Source of the DNA: an uncultured Ilumatobacter sp.
GTDB taxonomy: Bacteria > Actinomycetota > Acidimicrobiia > Acidimicrobiales > Ilumatobacteraceae
Assembly: GCA_938091165.1 (NCBI GenBank)
Contig: CALKNK010000016.1
Location: 235,099-299,098, forward strand
Reading direction: 5' to 3'
Length of the DNA: 64,000 nt
Position numbers and translations under genes: made by a program. Under the pieces are notes generated by a model. That model did no database searches and was not told the origin of the DNA. It saw nothing but the letters and a program-made list of their open reading frames with translations. Of this stretch, positions 53,642 through 62,580 are shown in pieces (position 1 is the first letter of the stretch; every line of letters starts with the position of its first letter).

Positions 53642-55201
53642 TCAGTGGACTCGGAGTTGCTTGCGAAGGATCTTGCCAGCCGCACTCTTTGGGATGGCAT
53701 CGATCACCTCGAACTGCCTGATCTGCTTGTAGCTGACGAGGTGTTCGCTTACTAGCTCCTGGATCTCCTCGAGCGTCACGATCTCCCCTGGCGCTGTTAC
53801 GATAAAGGCCTTTGGAATCTCGCCCGCCTCATCGTCGGGAACCCCGATGACGGCAACATCTGCGACCTTCGGGTGCGTGATGAGCAAAGCTTCGAGCTCG
53901 GCCGGCGCGACCTGGAAGCCCTTGAACTTGATCAATTCTTTGAGTCGGTCGACGATGGTCATGTGGCCGTGTTCGTCGATGATGGCCACGTCGCCCGTGT
54001 GGAGCCAGCCGTCAGCGTCGATGGTGGCTGCCGTTGCCTCGGCATTGTTGAGGTAGCCGATCATCACCTGCGGTCCCCGTACCCAGAGCTCGCCACGTTT
54101 GCCGACCGACTGGTCCTCGCCGGTCCCGGGATCTACGATCCGACTCTGCGTATTCGACACCGTGACACCGCTGGTGCCGGGGCGATAGTCGCCTTCGACT
54201 GTGCAGTGACTGACCGGGCTGAGCTCGGTCATACCAAAACCCTGCACAACTTCGCATCCGAATCGCGCACCTGCCTCGGCGGCCAGCTCGGCCCCAAGGG
54301 GTGCGGCGCCCGAAAAGATCTGGCGGACGGATGACATGTCATAATCGTCGACGACCGGGTGCTTGGCCAGCCCGAGGATGATCGGCGGTACAGCAAAGAA
54401 GCGCGTAATGCTGAGGCTCTGTACTGCTTCCAACGCCTCGACCATGTCAAAGCGCGGCATCGTGACGGTCGTGACGCCATTGGCGAGCAGGCCGTTCATC
54501 AGTACCTGCATGCCATAGATGTGGAAGAACGGCAATGCAGCGAGCGCAACTTCGTCGTCCGCGTAATTGATCGCGTGGCGGAGTTGCTCGATGTTGGCAA
54601 CCAGGTTCCGATGGGTCAGCATCACGCCCTTCGGGAGCCCAGTCGTGCCTGACGAATACGGCAACACAACAGTGTGGGTGGCAAGGTCGACCGCGACTTG
54701 CTCAATCGGGTCGCCGAACACCTCGGCTATCGGTGTCGTGCCTTCCGAGGCGTCGCCGATGACAACTATCTCGGTCACATCCGTACCTTCGATTGCGGCG
54801 CGCGCCGTCTCGACGAACATCGGCACGGTAAACAGGATCGATGCCCCTGCATCTTGAAGCTGATGGCGGACTTCACCTGCCCCATACGTCGGGTTGATGG
54901 TGGTGACTGCGCCACCAGCGACGGCGACACCGTGAAAGACAACGGCGTATTCAGGCAGGTTAGGCGCCATCAGTCCGACAACCTTGTCTGGAGCAACCCC
55001 GCGTGCCGCAAGGCCACCCGCGAGCGAGTGAATGGCATCACTGAGGTGGGTAAACGTGTACGAGCTCGTTCCTGCCGCGTCGCGGATGGCAACACGGTCT
55101 GCCATCGCTGATGCGTTACGTAAGACGTGCTCAGTGATGGTTACTTCGGGGATAACGACGTCGGGCAGGGGGCTGTTGTGGATGACGGTTGTGGTGGTCA
55201 C
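53642..55201 (-). CDS. AMP-binding acyl-CoA synthetase (4-coumarate-CoA ligase-like)
   Basis: A 519-residue adenylate-forming ligase that activates a carboxylic acid to its acyl-CoA. The P-loop is VVLPYSSGTTGLPKGVMLTHRN near 180. Motif GFGMTELSPVSH is near 325, and the hinge is GWLHTGDVAIIDEHGHM. FKGFQVAPAELEALL follows, and the catalytic Lys is in PKSAAGKILRKQLR at the end. The overall match is to plant-type 4CL and fatty-acyl ligases; the acid used cannot be read. It is upstream of the flavin reductase gene with a 30-base gap. Confidence 0.93.
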   Translation of the reverse strand: MTTTTVIHNSPLPDVVIPEVTITEHVLRNASAMADRVAIRDAAGTSSYTFTHLSDAIHSLAGGLAARGVAPDKVVGLMAPNLPEYAVVFHGVAVAGGAVTTINPTYGAGEVRHQLQDAGASILFTVPMFVETARAAIEGTDVTEIVVIGDASEGTTPIAEVFGDPIEQVAVDLATHTVVLPYSSGTTGLPKGVMLTHRNLVANIEQLRHAINYADDEVALAALPFFHIYGMQVLMNGLLANGVTTVTMPRFDMVEALEAVQSLSITRFFAVPPIILGLAKHPVVDDYDMSSVRQIFSGAAPLGAELAAEAGARFGCEVVQGFGMTELSPVSHCTVEGDYRPGTSGVTVSNTQSRIVDPGTGEDQSVGKRGELWVRGPQVMIGYLNNAEATAATIDADGWLHTGDVAIIDEHGHMTIVDRLKELIKFKGFQVAPAELEALLITHPKVADVAVIGVPDDEAGEIPKAFIVTAPGEIVTLEEIQELVSEHLVSYKQIRQFEVIDAIPKSAAGKILRKQLRVH

Positions 55202-55457
55202 GATTTGGTGCGTCCTCGGTGGCGTTAGTAGTGATGCCGGGCAGTCCTGCCGGTTTCGTTGCCGAAAAAAGGATCATGCGGTTGAGCCGGGTTGATTACT
55301 TTAGCAACAAGTCCCGCGATCGTCGTATTGACAAAAAGGGGTGGCACACGATGCATAGAGAGCGGCTGACGCAGTAGTTCTCGGGATTGAGACGCTACGG
55401 GAAGAACGACACGTTGGATCTCTCTTGTTGTTCGCTGGCGAAGCGATGCACGTCATG

Positions 55458-55810
55458 ACCGAATTAATTGCCGTCAAGTTCGACGAGTTTGCTGCAGTTG
55501 AGTAGATCAGACCTCTGTGTCCGCAAGGTACTGAGCTACAGCCCACCTCAGGGGATAGCCAAGCAAGTCCTCCCGTTCTGCCCAGCCTTACCGATACCGA
55601 CGACATCGCAGAGCTCCTCGGTGATACCGCACACAGACTCGTCTCGATTCGGGTCGAAGCGAAGGTTGGAGCGATGGCGTACCGGTCTTCAGGGCTTCCA
55701 TCGATGTTCTAGAAGGTCTTCGTTCTGCCGGTCAAAAGGCGGTCCGATCAGCCGAGAGTCTTTTACCTCAGGCCCTGGTGGCCGTTGCAATGAAAATCGT
55801 CGGGGACTGA
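55458..55810 (+). pseudogene. Possible decayed coding sequence before the PfkB gene
   Basis: Inside a 649-base gap, three plus-strand stretches look protein-like but lie in different frames: MTELIAVKFDEFAAVE ending in TAG near 55505; LTDTDDIAELLGDTAHRLVSIRVEAK near 55585-55660; and VPVFRASIDVLEGLRSAGQKAVRS running on to MKIVGD and TGA at 55808-55810. The parts read like one protein with two frame breaks. I recognise no family. The rest of 55202-55850 shows nothing else. Confidence 0.3.
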
Positions 55811-55850
55811 GAACCGGGCAAATTGGTGTTTTCTGTGCCACAGTCATTTC

Positions 55851-56708
55851 GTGCTAGCAACTCTCGGCGACTTGGTCGATGACATCGTCGTTCATTTCGC
55901 CGGCCCCATCAACGTTGCCACTGACACCCCGGCGATAATTTCACGGCGCCGCGGCGGCAGTGCCGCCAACGTCGCCGCCTCTGCCGGCGTCCTTGGCCAG
56001 CCGGTGCGATTTCTCGGGCAAATCGGCAGCGACGCCGTCGGAACCGTATTGGTCACCGAACTGAGAGCCGCAGGTGTCGACACGCAGTTCGTCCAACGGT
56101 CCGGGTCGACCGGGACGGTCGTCGTGCTCGTTGGGCCGGACGCTGAGCGGTCGATGCTCACCGACCGCCGGACATGTGCAGAACTCGCTGATCCTCACCC
56201 ACAGTGGCTCGACGGGATAGCGACGTTACACGTGCCGCTTTACTCCTTGATTGAAGGAGCAACTGCGTTCACTGCAGTAACGCTGATTAATTGGGCTCGC
56301 GACCGCGGAATTGCCATTTCACTCGATCTGTCCTCAACTGCGCTCATGACTAGCGCAGGACTCGACAGCGTCAGGGCGTTGGTAGTTCGTCTGCGACCCG
56401 ACATTGTCTTTGCGAATCGGTCAGAGGCGGACATGTTCGGATTCGATCGACTTCCTGCGGACGCGATCGCTGTCGTTAAAAATGGGCCAGAACCTGCGTT
56501 GATCCGAGTCCCTGCTGAGGCAGAAACTACAGATGAGACGTACACGGTGCCCACCACGGGCATTACCGACTTGACGGACACCACCGGAGCAGGAGATGCC
56601 TTCGCTGCTGGCTTTCTAACCTTTCACGAGTGGCGCTACAACCCCTCCGAGGCGTGCGTGCACGCGCATCGCACCGCTCGACGCATTCTGACCGGCGAAC
56701 GACGCTGA
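55851..56708 (+). CDS. PfkB-family carbohydrate kinase
   Basis: A 285-residue ribokinase-like sugar kinase starting at GTG 55851 (LATLGDLVDDIVV). The substrate-side motif is RRGGSAANVAASAGVLGQPVRFLGQIGSDAVG, and the ATP/catalytic motif is DLTDTTGAGDAFAAGFL, with the catalytic Asp in GAGDAF. Both PfkB signatures are intact. Likely substrates are ribose, fructose, KDG or a nucleoside; sequence does not decide. It is convergent with the UGSC-partner gene, 62 bases away, with no obvious terminator. Confidence 0.92.
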   Translation: MLATLGDLVDDIVVHFAGPINVATDTPAIISRRRGGSAANVAASAGVLGQPVRFLGQIGSDAVGTVLVTELRAAGVDTQFVQRSGSTGTVVVLVGPDAERSMLTDRRTCAELADPHPQWLDGIATLHVPLYSLIEGATAFTAVTLINWARDRGIAISLDLSSTALMTSAGLDSVRALVVRLRPDIVFANRSEADMFGFDRLPADAIAVVKNGPEPALIRVPAEAETTDETYTVPTTGITDLTDTTGAGDAFAAGFLTFHEWRYNPSEACVHAHRTARRILTGERR

Positions 56709-56770
56709 ACGTCAGTCAGTCCGTTTCAATTCCAACCGCCTACTGCGCTGTCCACTGGTTGAAAGGATGA

Positions 56771-57844
56771 TTATTTCCACGGCAGCTCGCAGGCGGCGTC
56801 CGTTGCGACGATCTCATGCACCACGCTGTTGCGATGTGTACCAGCCGCCCACGAGGGAAAGACTGCGGAGTACAGGCCGGCTCCACCAGCGACAAACAAA
56901 ACGATGTCAGTAGGCCGGCGAACAGCTGGGATGAGGTCGTTGTCGTCGCCTGCTGCAATGAAACCTGTGTTGAACGAGCGAATCTGCCCGCGGGTGTTCA
57001 CCGCCATCCGCTGCAATTCGGCCTGCACATCGCTGCGACTCATGCCAGCATCGGCAAGTACCTGGGCATGTTCCGGGTTTAACGCTACGGCAGTGGCGCC
57101 GCCCGAGAGGTTGGCGTTATTCGAACCCGTGTTGGCAATGACCACTGCGAGCGCACGAAGCAACCGTTGCGGTGAGTCGTTGTCGTCGGCATCGTTCGCA
57201 AACACGACAGAGTGCGGCGCCTCTGCTCCTAAAATTGTGACGACAGATTCGTCAGACAAATAGCCGTAAGCCGTTGCTAGCGGCTCCCACGGAGACGACA
57301 TCTCATCCTCTGCGAGACAGAAGCTGAACTTACCTGGATGACCGAGCAGCGCCATATCTGACACGCCAGGACGAGCTCCACCGATATTCATCATGCAGAG
57401 CCGAACCGCGCGACCAATCGATGCGTTTGCGCGGTGACCCGGGCCCAGCGCGCCGAAGCCGCCTGCGATGTCGCAGTGGCCGACAACAGGACCGTTGACG
57501 ATCATCAGCGGCGCCGTGCTGTGTGTCGTCGATTGCATTTCGCCGAGGTCGAAAGCCGGCTGGAGGATTGCCCGAACTGCGGCCAGAACAACCGCCATTT
57601 GGTCCGGCAGACAACCAGCCATCACTGCGTTGATCGCGAGCTTCTCTACTGTGGCCGCTCCCCCGCCCGGACCCATCGCTCCAAGATCAACGTCGGAGTC
57701 AAGGCCCGAAGCAAGCACAAGCCTGTCGACGCGATCGCGTGTGGGGATGACAACCGGGAGTCCGTCGGTACAACCGCTCTGGTGAAGAACCTCAAGCGCT
57801 TCGGCCTCGTTGACCGCATTGAACATGACAGTCGCTCCGCTCAC
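56771..57844 (-). CDS. Conserved protein of unknown function, partner of the UGSC selenoprotein
   Basis: A 357-residue protein. From memory it belongs to a widespread uncharacterised family with CTDGLPVVPPT near the N-terminus (here SGCTDGLPVVIPT), then GGGAATVEKLAINAVMAGCLPD, GRAVRLCMMNIGGARPGVSDMALLGHPGKFSFCLAE, and a C-terminal IVLFVAGGAGLYSAVFP. Several conserved Cys suggest redox or metal chemistry, but no activity is known to me. Its GTG overlaps the stop of the UGSC gene (GTGA); ATG 57826 is the alternative start. Tight coupling implies that the two products work together. Confidence 0.75.
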   Translation of the reverse strand: MSGATVMFNAVNEAEALEVLHQSGCTDGLPVVIPTRDRVDRLVLASGLDSDVDLGAMGPGGGAATVEKLAINAVMAGCLPDQMAVVLAAVRAILQPAFDLGEMQSTTHSTAPLMIVNGPVVGHCDIAGGFGALGPGHRANASIGRAVRLCMMNIGGARPGVSDMALLGHPGKFSFCLAEDEMSSPWEPLATAYGYLSDESVVTILGAEAPHSVVFANDADDNDSPQRLLRALAVVIANTGSNNANLSGGATAVALNPEHAQVLADAGMSRSDVQAELQRMAVNTRGQIRSFNTGFIAAGDDNDLIPAVRRPTDIVLFVAGGAGLYSAVFPSWAAGTHRNSVVHEIVATDAACELPWK

Positions 57845-58395
57845 ACTGCGCTGCTCGACTCGTTGTCCGGCGCTGCACTGCCGCGCAACACAGCCACGAT
57901 GCGCGCCGCTATCCCGTGGGCGACTCGTTCCATCGCATCGCGCCCACTGCCAGCAACAGGGTGCGGGAGACGCAGCCGGGGAATGTCAGGCATACCAGCC
58001 GATGTAGCGACCGAGTCACCCTGCAACCAGAACTGTTCAGTAACAAGAGCAACAGCAGCGATGCCTCTTCGAGCTACTTCAATTCCGTCACGCACGGTGC
58101 CGGAGGTGCAGCTGCCTCAATGACCGTAGGCCGCAACGACGGCAGAGCACGTGTTTGCAATCGTCGAGAGGTGATCCTCGCTAGCCAGCCCGCTGGCGTT
58201 TCCTTTGTCGAGTTGGATGAACCCAACGCCGGGCAACTCACGCGACAGCGCCTGTCCCACATGATCAAGAAAAGCCACCGAGTCGGGGAATCCGTTTGCG
58301 AACAACGCGACGGTGTCTCCCACTTTCAGTTCAGCACGGAGGCCATACGGCTCAATTGATCGACTCGACACCCCACGCGGATCCAAGAACTCCAT
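57841..58395 (-). CDS. UGSC-family selenoprotein, UGA = Sec at codon 93
   Basis: A 184-residue protein read through an in-frame UGA (58119-58117). The N-terminal half begins MEFLDPRGVSSRSIEPYGL and has VGDTVALFANGFPDSVAFLDHV; the UGA follows NTCSAVVAAYGH and is succeeded by Gly-Ser-Cys, making the UGSC motif that names this (seleno)protein family. The second half (TSGTVRDGIEVARRGIAAVALVTEQFW and on) contains the conserved GTVRD segment and is useless alone. Some homologues have Cys in place of Sec. Function is unknown; a thiol/selenol redox role is inferred from U-x-x-C. Start ATG 58395 fits the LDPRG family start. The stop overlaps the partner gene. Confidence 0.9.
58092..58119 (-). promoter_or_regulatory. 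Candidate SECIS element in the UGSC gene
   Basis: Eight bases after the UGA, GCAC pairs with GUGC (bases 22-25), giving a short stem around a 10-base loop that contains GG near base 16. A U-G pair can extend it. This meets the loose bacterial SECIS pattern but is weaker than the CC/Se element; the coding motif is the stronger evidence. Confidence 0.45.
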
Positions 58396-58645
58396 GCCCA
58401 AGTCTCGCGCTCTGGTCCGAGTTGAGGCGAAGCGCAGTCGAGCCAAACGTTCGCAGACAATCTTGATGAGAGCCGGAATCCCTGCGGGGTGGCAGCGACC
58501 ACGTCCGCGACGTGGAATGTGCATCGTCGTCAGAGCCGAGCGAGTGGCGCCAGCGGGACAACAATCCTCTACCGAACGTCAATGTCGCGCATCGACCGGT
58601 ATCTTTGCGATCGTTTTAATCAAACCTCCGACAAAGGGCGTCTTC

Positions 58646-59191
58646 GTGGACCTCAAACAGAAACTCATCAATCTCTTCAGTAAGGCAACACCAACTTCGC
58701 TTACGATGCCGGCCGCCAGATGGTCGTCAATGTTAAATGAGGCGCCCCAAACAGCCGGCCCCACTTCGTTTCAGGTGCGATCGCGTCGCGTGGTCAGTGT
58801 CGTCGCGCTAGCAGGTCTCTCGCTGGGCTTCGCTTCTGCGTGTGGCTCTGACGATTCATCAGAGGACGCCTTCTGTGACGCTGGCGACAGCCTGCGGTCA
58901 AACATTGAAACAATCGGCGACATCGACATTGTTGCTGGCGGTGCCGATGCCTTTACCGAACGGTTCGAGGCAATTGAATCAGACCTCACACTGCTCAAGG
59001 ACAGCGGCTCCGACGTCGCATCAGATGAAATCGCTACGCTTGAAACAGCGGTCTCTGACTTGGGCACTGCTCTTGCCGGTCTGAGCGGCGGAGTCTCGAT
59101 CGAAGACGCTGAACAGCTTGTTTCGTCAATTACTGCTGTGTCGACTTCGGTAGACGCCGTGATTGAACGACTCTCCACCACCTGTTCCTGA
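58646..59191 (+). CDS. Putative lipoprotein of unknown function
   Basis: A secreted lipoprotein: the basic RSRRVVSV, a hydrophobic ALAGLSLGFA and a lipobox ending in SAC precede an acidic, Ser/Asp/Ala-rich mature domain (GSDDSSEDAFCDAGDSLRSN). The mature part is helical with a regular heptad-like pattern (FEAIESDLTLLKD, LETAVSDLGTALAGL) and two further Cys (FCDAGD and the penultimate TTCS). The start is uncertain: GTG 58646 has AAAGGG upstream, while ATG 58706, ATG 58730 and GTG 58775 would give a more usual short signal peptide. Divergent from the UGSC operon. Function unknown. Confidence 0.65.
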   Translation: MDLKQKLINLFSKATPTSLTMPAARWSSMLNEAPQTAGPTSFQVRSRRVVSVVALAGLSLGFASACGSDDSSEDAFCDAGDSLRSNIETIGDIDIVAGGADAFTERFEAIESDLTLLKDSGSDVASDEIATLETAVSDLGTALAGLSGGVSIEDAEQLVSSITAVSTSVDAVIERLSTTCS

Positions 59192-59477
59192 TCGGTGGCT
59201 CAAAGGCTCGCGACTCGGCGGTGCGTTGCCTCGTCGTGAAGTCGTAGCCGGCTGGCAGGGTCAGGGCGAGAACGTCTGGCGTACACGGTACGGACTGCTT
59301 CCACGGAAGGTCCGTACAACAATCCAACTCCTACCCGGCGCAGGAATAATCATTGGGCACCGAAAAAGTCGCGGGGTCGCGCCACCCGCAGGTCAGTGGG
59401 TGAGAGCGGCCTGTTCTGGCCTCAACCTCTCTTTTTTGACAGCTGTCTATCCAGAGGTCGTTGGCAACTAGGTCGGG

Positions 59478-60977
59478 ATGGGAGACCGCTACTCTTTCGT
59501 AGTGACCACTCTTGATCTGGCGACCGCAACCACCGTGCAGCTCCTAATCGCGCTGGAGCGGCGTGAGGTATCGAGTGTGGAACTTCTCGACGGGATGCTC
59601 AGCAACATTGCGAGAATGAATCCTGCAGTCAACGCCGTTGTTGCGATGGACATGGAGCGGGCCAGAGCAGAGGCAACTGCGGCTGACAACTCGCGTACTG
59701 CTGGCGACCCGTGCGGCCCGCTGCATGGTCTGCCAATGACGATCAAGGATTGCTACGAGACGCTTGACCTAGTGACGACTGCGGGCGCTCCGGAGCTCTC
59801 CGATCACATGCCGACGCGCGACGCCGACGTAGTGCGTTTACTCCGGCGCGCAGGAGCGATTGTGTGGGCCAAGACCAACGTTCCGTACTACGCCGGCGAC
59901 CACCAGACATACAACGACGTGTACGGCATCACCAGCAACCCGTGGGACCTCACCCGGACGTCAGGCGGATCATCAGGTGGCGCTGCCGTGGCCGTCGCCT
60001 GCGGTTTCACAACAGCCGAAATTGGCAGCGACATCGGCAATTCGATCCGTCAACCGGCTGGATTGAACGGGATTTTTGGGCTGAAGACAACCTACGGCCT
60101 TGTTTCGGGCCGCGGCCATATTCCCGGGCCGACCGGCTCGTTGACATCGTCAGATCTTGGCGTATTCGGACCGCTTGGTCGCTCATGCGGTGATCTTCGA
60201 ATCTTGCTCGAGGTGTTGACCAACTCCGGTTCGGCATTTGGAGGAATGCCGGGCGCCGAGCTTCCGCGGTTCGAGCAACAACCCGACGTTGCGGACCTGA
60301 GGATCGGCGTGTGGTCTGACGATGCAACGGCTTCGGTCGATAGCAGCGTGAAGGGCCTCATTGAAGACGCTGCGCGCCAACTGAGTAACGAAGGCGCAGA
60401 AGTTGACAGCGAGATCCGACCAGCGATCACTTCTTCAGATCTTCATCGCAACTACATGCAGTTGCTAAACGCCACACTGTCACCGCAGCTCCCCGGCGAT
60501 ATTTGGGACAGACTCGTCACGAAAGCTGACGGGAACGCCGAATACATCGACAACGACGCAGTCGTGTTCGCCCGGAACTCCGTGTTGTCGCACCGCGATT
60601 GGCTGGCAGCGAATGAGCGGCGAGCGATTGCCCAACAGGCATGGGCCGACGTGTTCGAGAACGTCGACGTAATGATCGCCCCGATCCAACCGGTCGCAGC
60701 GTTCCCGCACGACACCGAGCGGTCATACGGTAAGCGCACGTTAAACGTAAATGGTTCAGACGCTCCCTACCGCGGCATTCTGTTCTGGGCTGGTCTAGCG
60801 ACAATGCCCCACCTTCCGTCGGTGGCGATCCCAGTTGGCCACACTGCAGACGGCCTCCCAGTCGGCATGCAATTGATCGGCCCTAAGTGGTCCGATCACA
60901 AGATCCTCAGTATCGGAGAGGAGATCTCCTCTGTTCTTGGCCGACACTTCACTCCCCCGCCCCTCGCCGCACTATGA
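59478..60977 (+). CDS. Amidase (amidase-signature family)
   Basis: A 499-residue Ser-cisSer-Lys hydrolase of the amidase-signature family, like fatty-acid amide hydrolase, GatA and aryl amidases. The catalytic Lys is in LPMTIKDCYETLD (K90), the Gly/Ser loop is TSGGSSGGAAVA at 161-171, and the nucleophile is in IGSDIGNSIRQPAG (S189). The C-terminal PSVAIPVGHTADGLPVGMQLIGPKWSD is typical. Absence of gatB/gatC nearby argues against a tRNA amidotransferase. The start is ATG 59478; a GTG just after VV (59502) is possible. The substrate is unknown. Confidence 0.92.
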   Translation: MGDRYSFVVTTLDLATATTVQLLIALERREVSSVELLDGMLSNIARMNPAVNAVVAMDMERARAEATAADNSRTAGDPCGPLHGLPMTIKDCYETLDLVTTAGAPELSDHMPTRDADVVRLLRRAGAIVWAKTNVPYYAGDHQTYNDVYGITSNPWDLTRTSGGSSGGAAVAVACGFTTAEIGSDIGNSIRQPAGLNGIFGLKTTYGLVSGRGHIPGPTGSLTSSDLGVFGPLGRSCGDLRILLEVLTNSGSAFGGMPGAELPRFEQQPDVADLRIGVWSDDATASVDSSVKGLIEDAARQLSNEGAEVDSEIRPAITSSDLHRNYMQLLNATLSPQLPGDIWDRLVTKADGNAEYIDNDAVVFARNSVLSHRDWLAANERRAIAQQAWADVFENVDVMIAPIQPVAAFPHDTERSYGKRTLNVNGSDAPYRGILFWAGLATMPHLPSVAIPVGHTADGLPVGMQLIGPKWSDHKILSIGEEISSVLGRHFTPPPLAAL

Positions 60978-61547
60978 GCCAAGTGAGATCGGGTTGAAGG
61001 TCAGCGCAACAGAGACGAGCCGAGCAGGCGGTAGCCCCCACCACCGCTCGGCGGGACCTTGACTACCCGCCTGCGCACGCAGTCTACCCACGCCACATGT
61101 CGTCATTAACGCCCTTACATCAAGGCCGGACTGAAGACCGGACTTACAAACACCGATCTTGTCGAGCCAGCACAAGAGATCCGATGAGGCGGACAGCGGG
61201 TAGCCAGCAAACATGCGGAACCGGCCGCCATCCAATGCGTTGAGCATTGCGAGCCCCTCGAAGAACGGCCCTGCAGTCAAGGAGATCGCTGTGCTACGCG
61301 ACCTTCAATGAATGTGAGGATTACATCCGTTACTATCCGCAACAGGGTGCCCTTGTGCTTCTCCCCAAGATGAACCGCCTGTAGGCAACGGCGAACGTTG
61401 CGTCTTCGTATTCGGACTCGCTTAACTGCGGGGAGGTGCTCGGCCTCATCGATTACTGACCGGATCCACGAGCACAAGTTGCTTAGGACTTCTCCGGCGG
61501 GCCGCGATCTCCGGGTGAGCTAAACGGCCCTACATCAGCGAGCGTTG
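60978..61547. other. Gap without a supported gene
   Basis: About 570 bases between convergent genes. The minus-strand frame 60972-61280 (FFEGLAMLNALDGGRFRMF) is open but has no ribosome binding site or known domain and overlaps the amidase stop. Another at 61277-61477 is Arg-rich. Both are treated as chance. No terminator hairpin with a T-run is seen. Confidence 0.4.
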
Positions 61548-62330
61548 TCAGCGCGTTGGACTGAAGTCTGGGTCACGCTTCTCGACGAAGGCAGATGCGC
61601 CCTCGCTGAGATTAAGGGGGATCAACTGGCGCTGATGGTGGAGCTCGAGGTCCAACTGCTCAGGCAACGTATTGCGTGCGGCCTGCGCCAGCATGCTGCG
61701 GATGCGGGTCATGGCTGTCGGCGACGAGCGTTTGAGCGTGGCTGTTACCTCGTCGACAGCTGCGTCTAGGTCGCCATCGTCAGCTACTTTCCAGATCAAT
61801 CCCCATTCGACAGCCTGCTCAGCGGTGACTCGGCCACCGAGCATCGCAACAGCGCGCGCCCGTGCGGCGCCGGCGCGCGCCGCTAGATGATACGAGGTGC
61901 CAAGGTCGGGAACGAGGCCGAGTCGTGGACCAAAGGTTGATACAAAGAATGCGGACGACGCTGCGACCGAGATGTCGCACGACATCGCTAAGCCGAACCC
62001 ACCTCCAGCGGCGACACCGTTGATCCGCGCAACCGTCGGCACTGGGCACGACGCGATGGCCCGCATTGCCGGATTGAACATTTCCTCCATCGTCTCGACG
62101 CTCGCAGCACCCTCGTCGCCGTTGCGCACCGCCGCTAGGTCGGCTCCAGCGCAGAACCCTCGGCCAGCGCCGGTTAGCACGACGACACGGACAGACTTAT
62201 CGGCATCGACCGCAGCAAATGCGTCTGACAATCTGCTCATCATCTCGCTGTTCATACCGTTCAGGCTTCCGGGCCGGTTAAGCCGTATCGTGGCAACCCC
62301 ATCGGTTTTCTCGTACTCGACGCTGCTCAT
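61548..62330 (-). CDS. Enoyl-CoA hydratase/isomerase family protein
   Basis: A 260-residue crotonase-fold enzyme. Oxyanion-hole segments are GAGRGFCAGADLAAV near residue 63 and ARINGVAAGGGFGLAMSCDISVA near 103. FGPRLGLVPDLGTSYHLAARAGAARARAVAMLGGRVTAEQAVEWGLIWKV follows. The C-terminal FVEKRDPDFSPTR is a normal end (KR.P.F). It acts in beta-oxidation or a related acyl-CoA route; the precise substrate is unknown. The start is ATG 62330 (MSSVEYEK) with AGGAG two bases before it; the 45 upstream open codons are rejected as Arg/Ser-rich. Confidence 0.94.
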   Translation of the reverse strand: MSSVEYEKTDGVATIRLNRPGSLNGMNSEMMSRLSDAFAAVDADKSVRVVVLTGAGRGFCAGADLAAVRNGDEGAASVETMEEMFNPAMRAIASCPVPTVARINGVAAGGGFGLAMSCDISVAASSAFFVSTFGPRLGLVPDLGTSYHLAARAGAARARAVAMLGGRVTAEQAVEWGLIWKVADDGDLDAAVDEVTATLKRSSPTAMTRIRSMLAQAARNTLPEQLDLELHHQRQLIPLNLSEGASAFVEKRDPDFSPTR

Positions 62331-62580
62331 GACTCCTACCCTACGACGGCCGGTTTGGCTCGGGCTTCTAGCAGTCCCCGATCCGGAACGCTGCGCCTCT
62401 TCAACTTGCCCGCAACTGCTCGGCTGCCGGTGACGTGGGGCTGAATCGACTAGCCGGCTGCGCATTACGCGATCACTTCGGTCGTGAATCCGTTGATGTC
62501 CCCTCGGCCTCCCGTTCCGAGCGCCACAAATCGGTGCAGTGAAGGTTTTCTTCAGGAGCTACCTCAACTTGCTCCCCGCC

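Noticed and set aside
57841..58095. Separate 84-residue gene starting at GTG 58095
   Set aside because: It is the C-terminal half of the same UGSC selenoprotein, without an independent ribosome binding site.
58117..58524. Separate 135-residue gene ending at TGA 58117
   Set aside because: The TGA is the Sec codon of the UGSC motif. The real start is ATG 58395, and translation continues to 57841.
60972..61280. 102-codon minus-strand frame after the amidase
   Set aside because: Overlaps the amidase stop, no ribosome binding site, no family recognised; the start region reads as chance.
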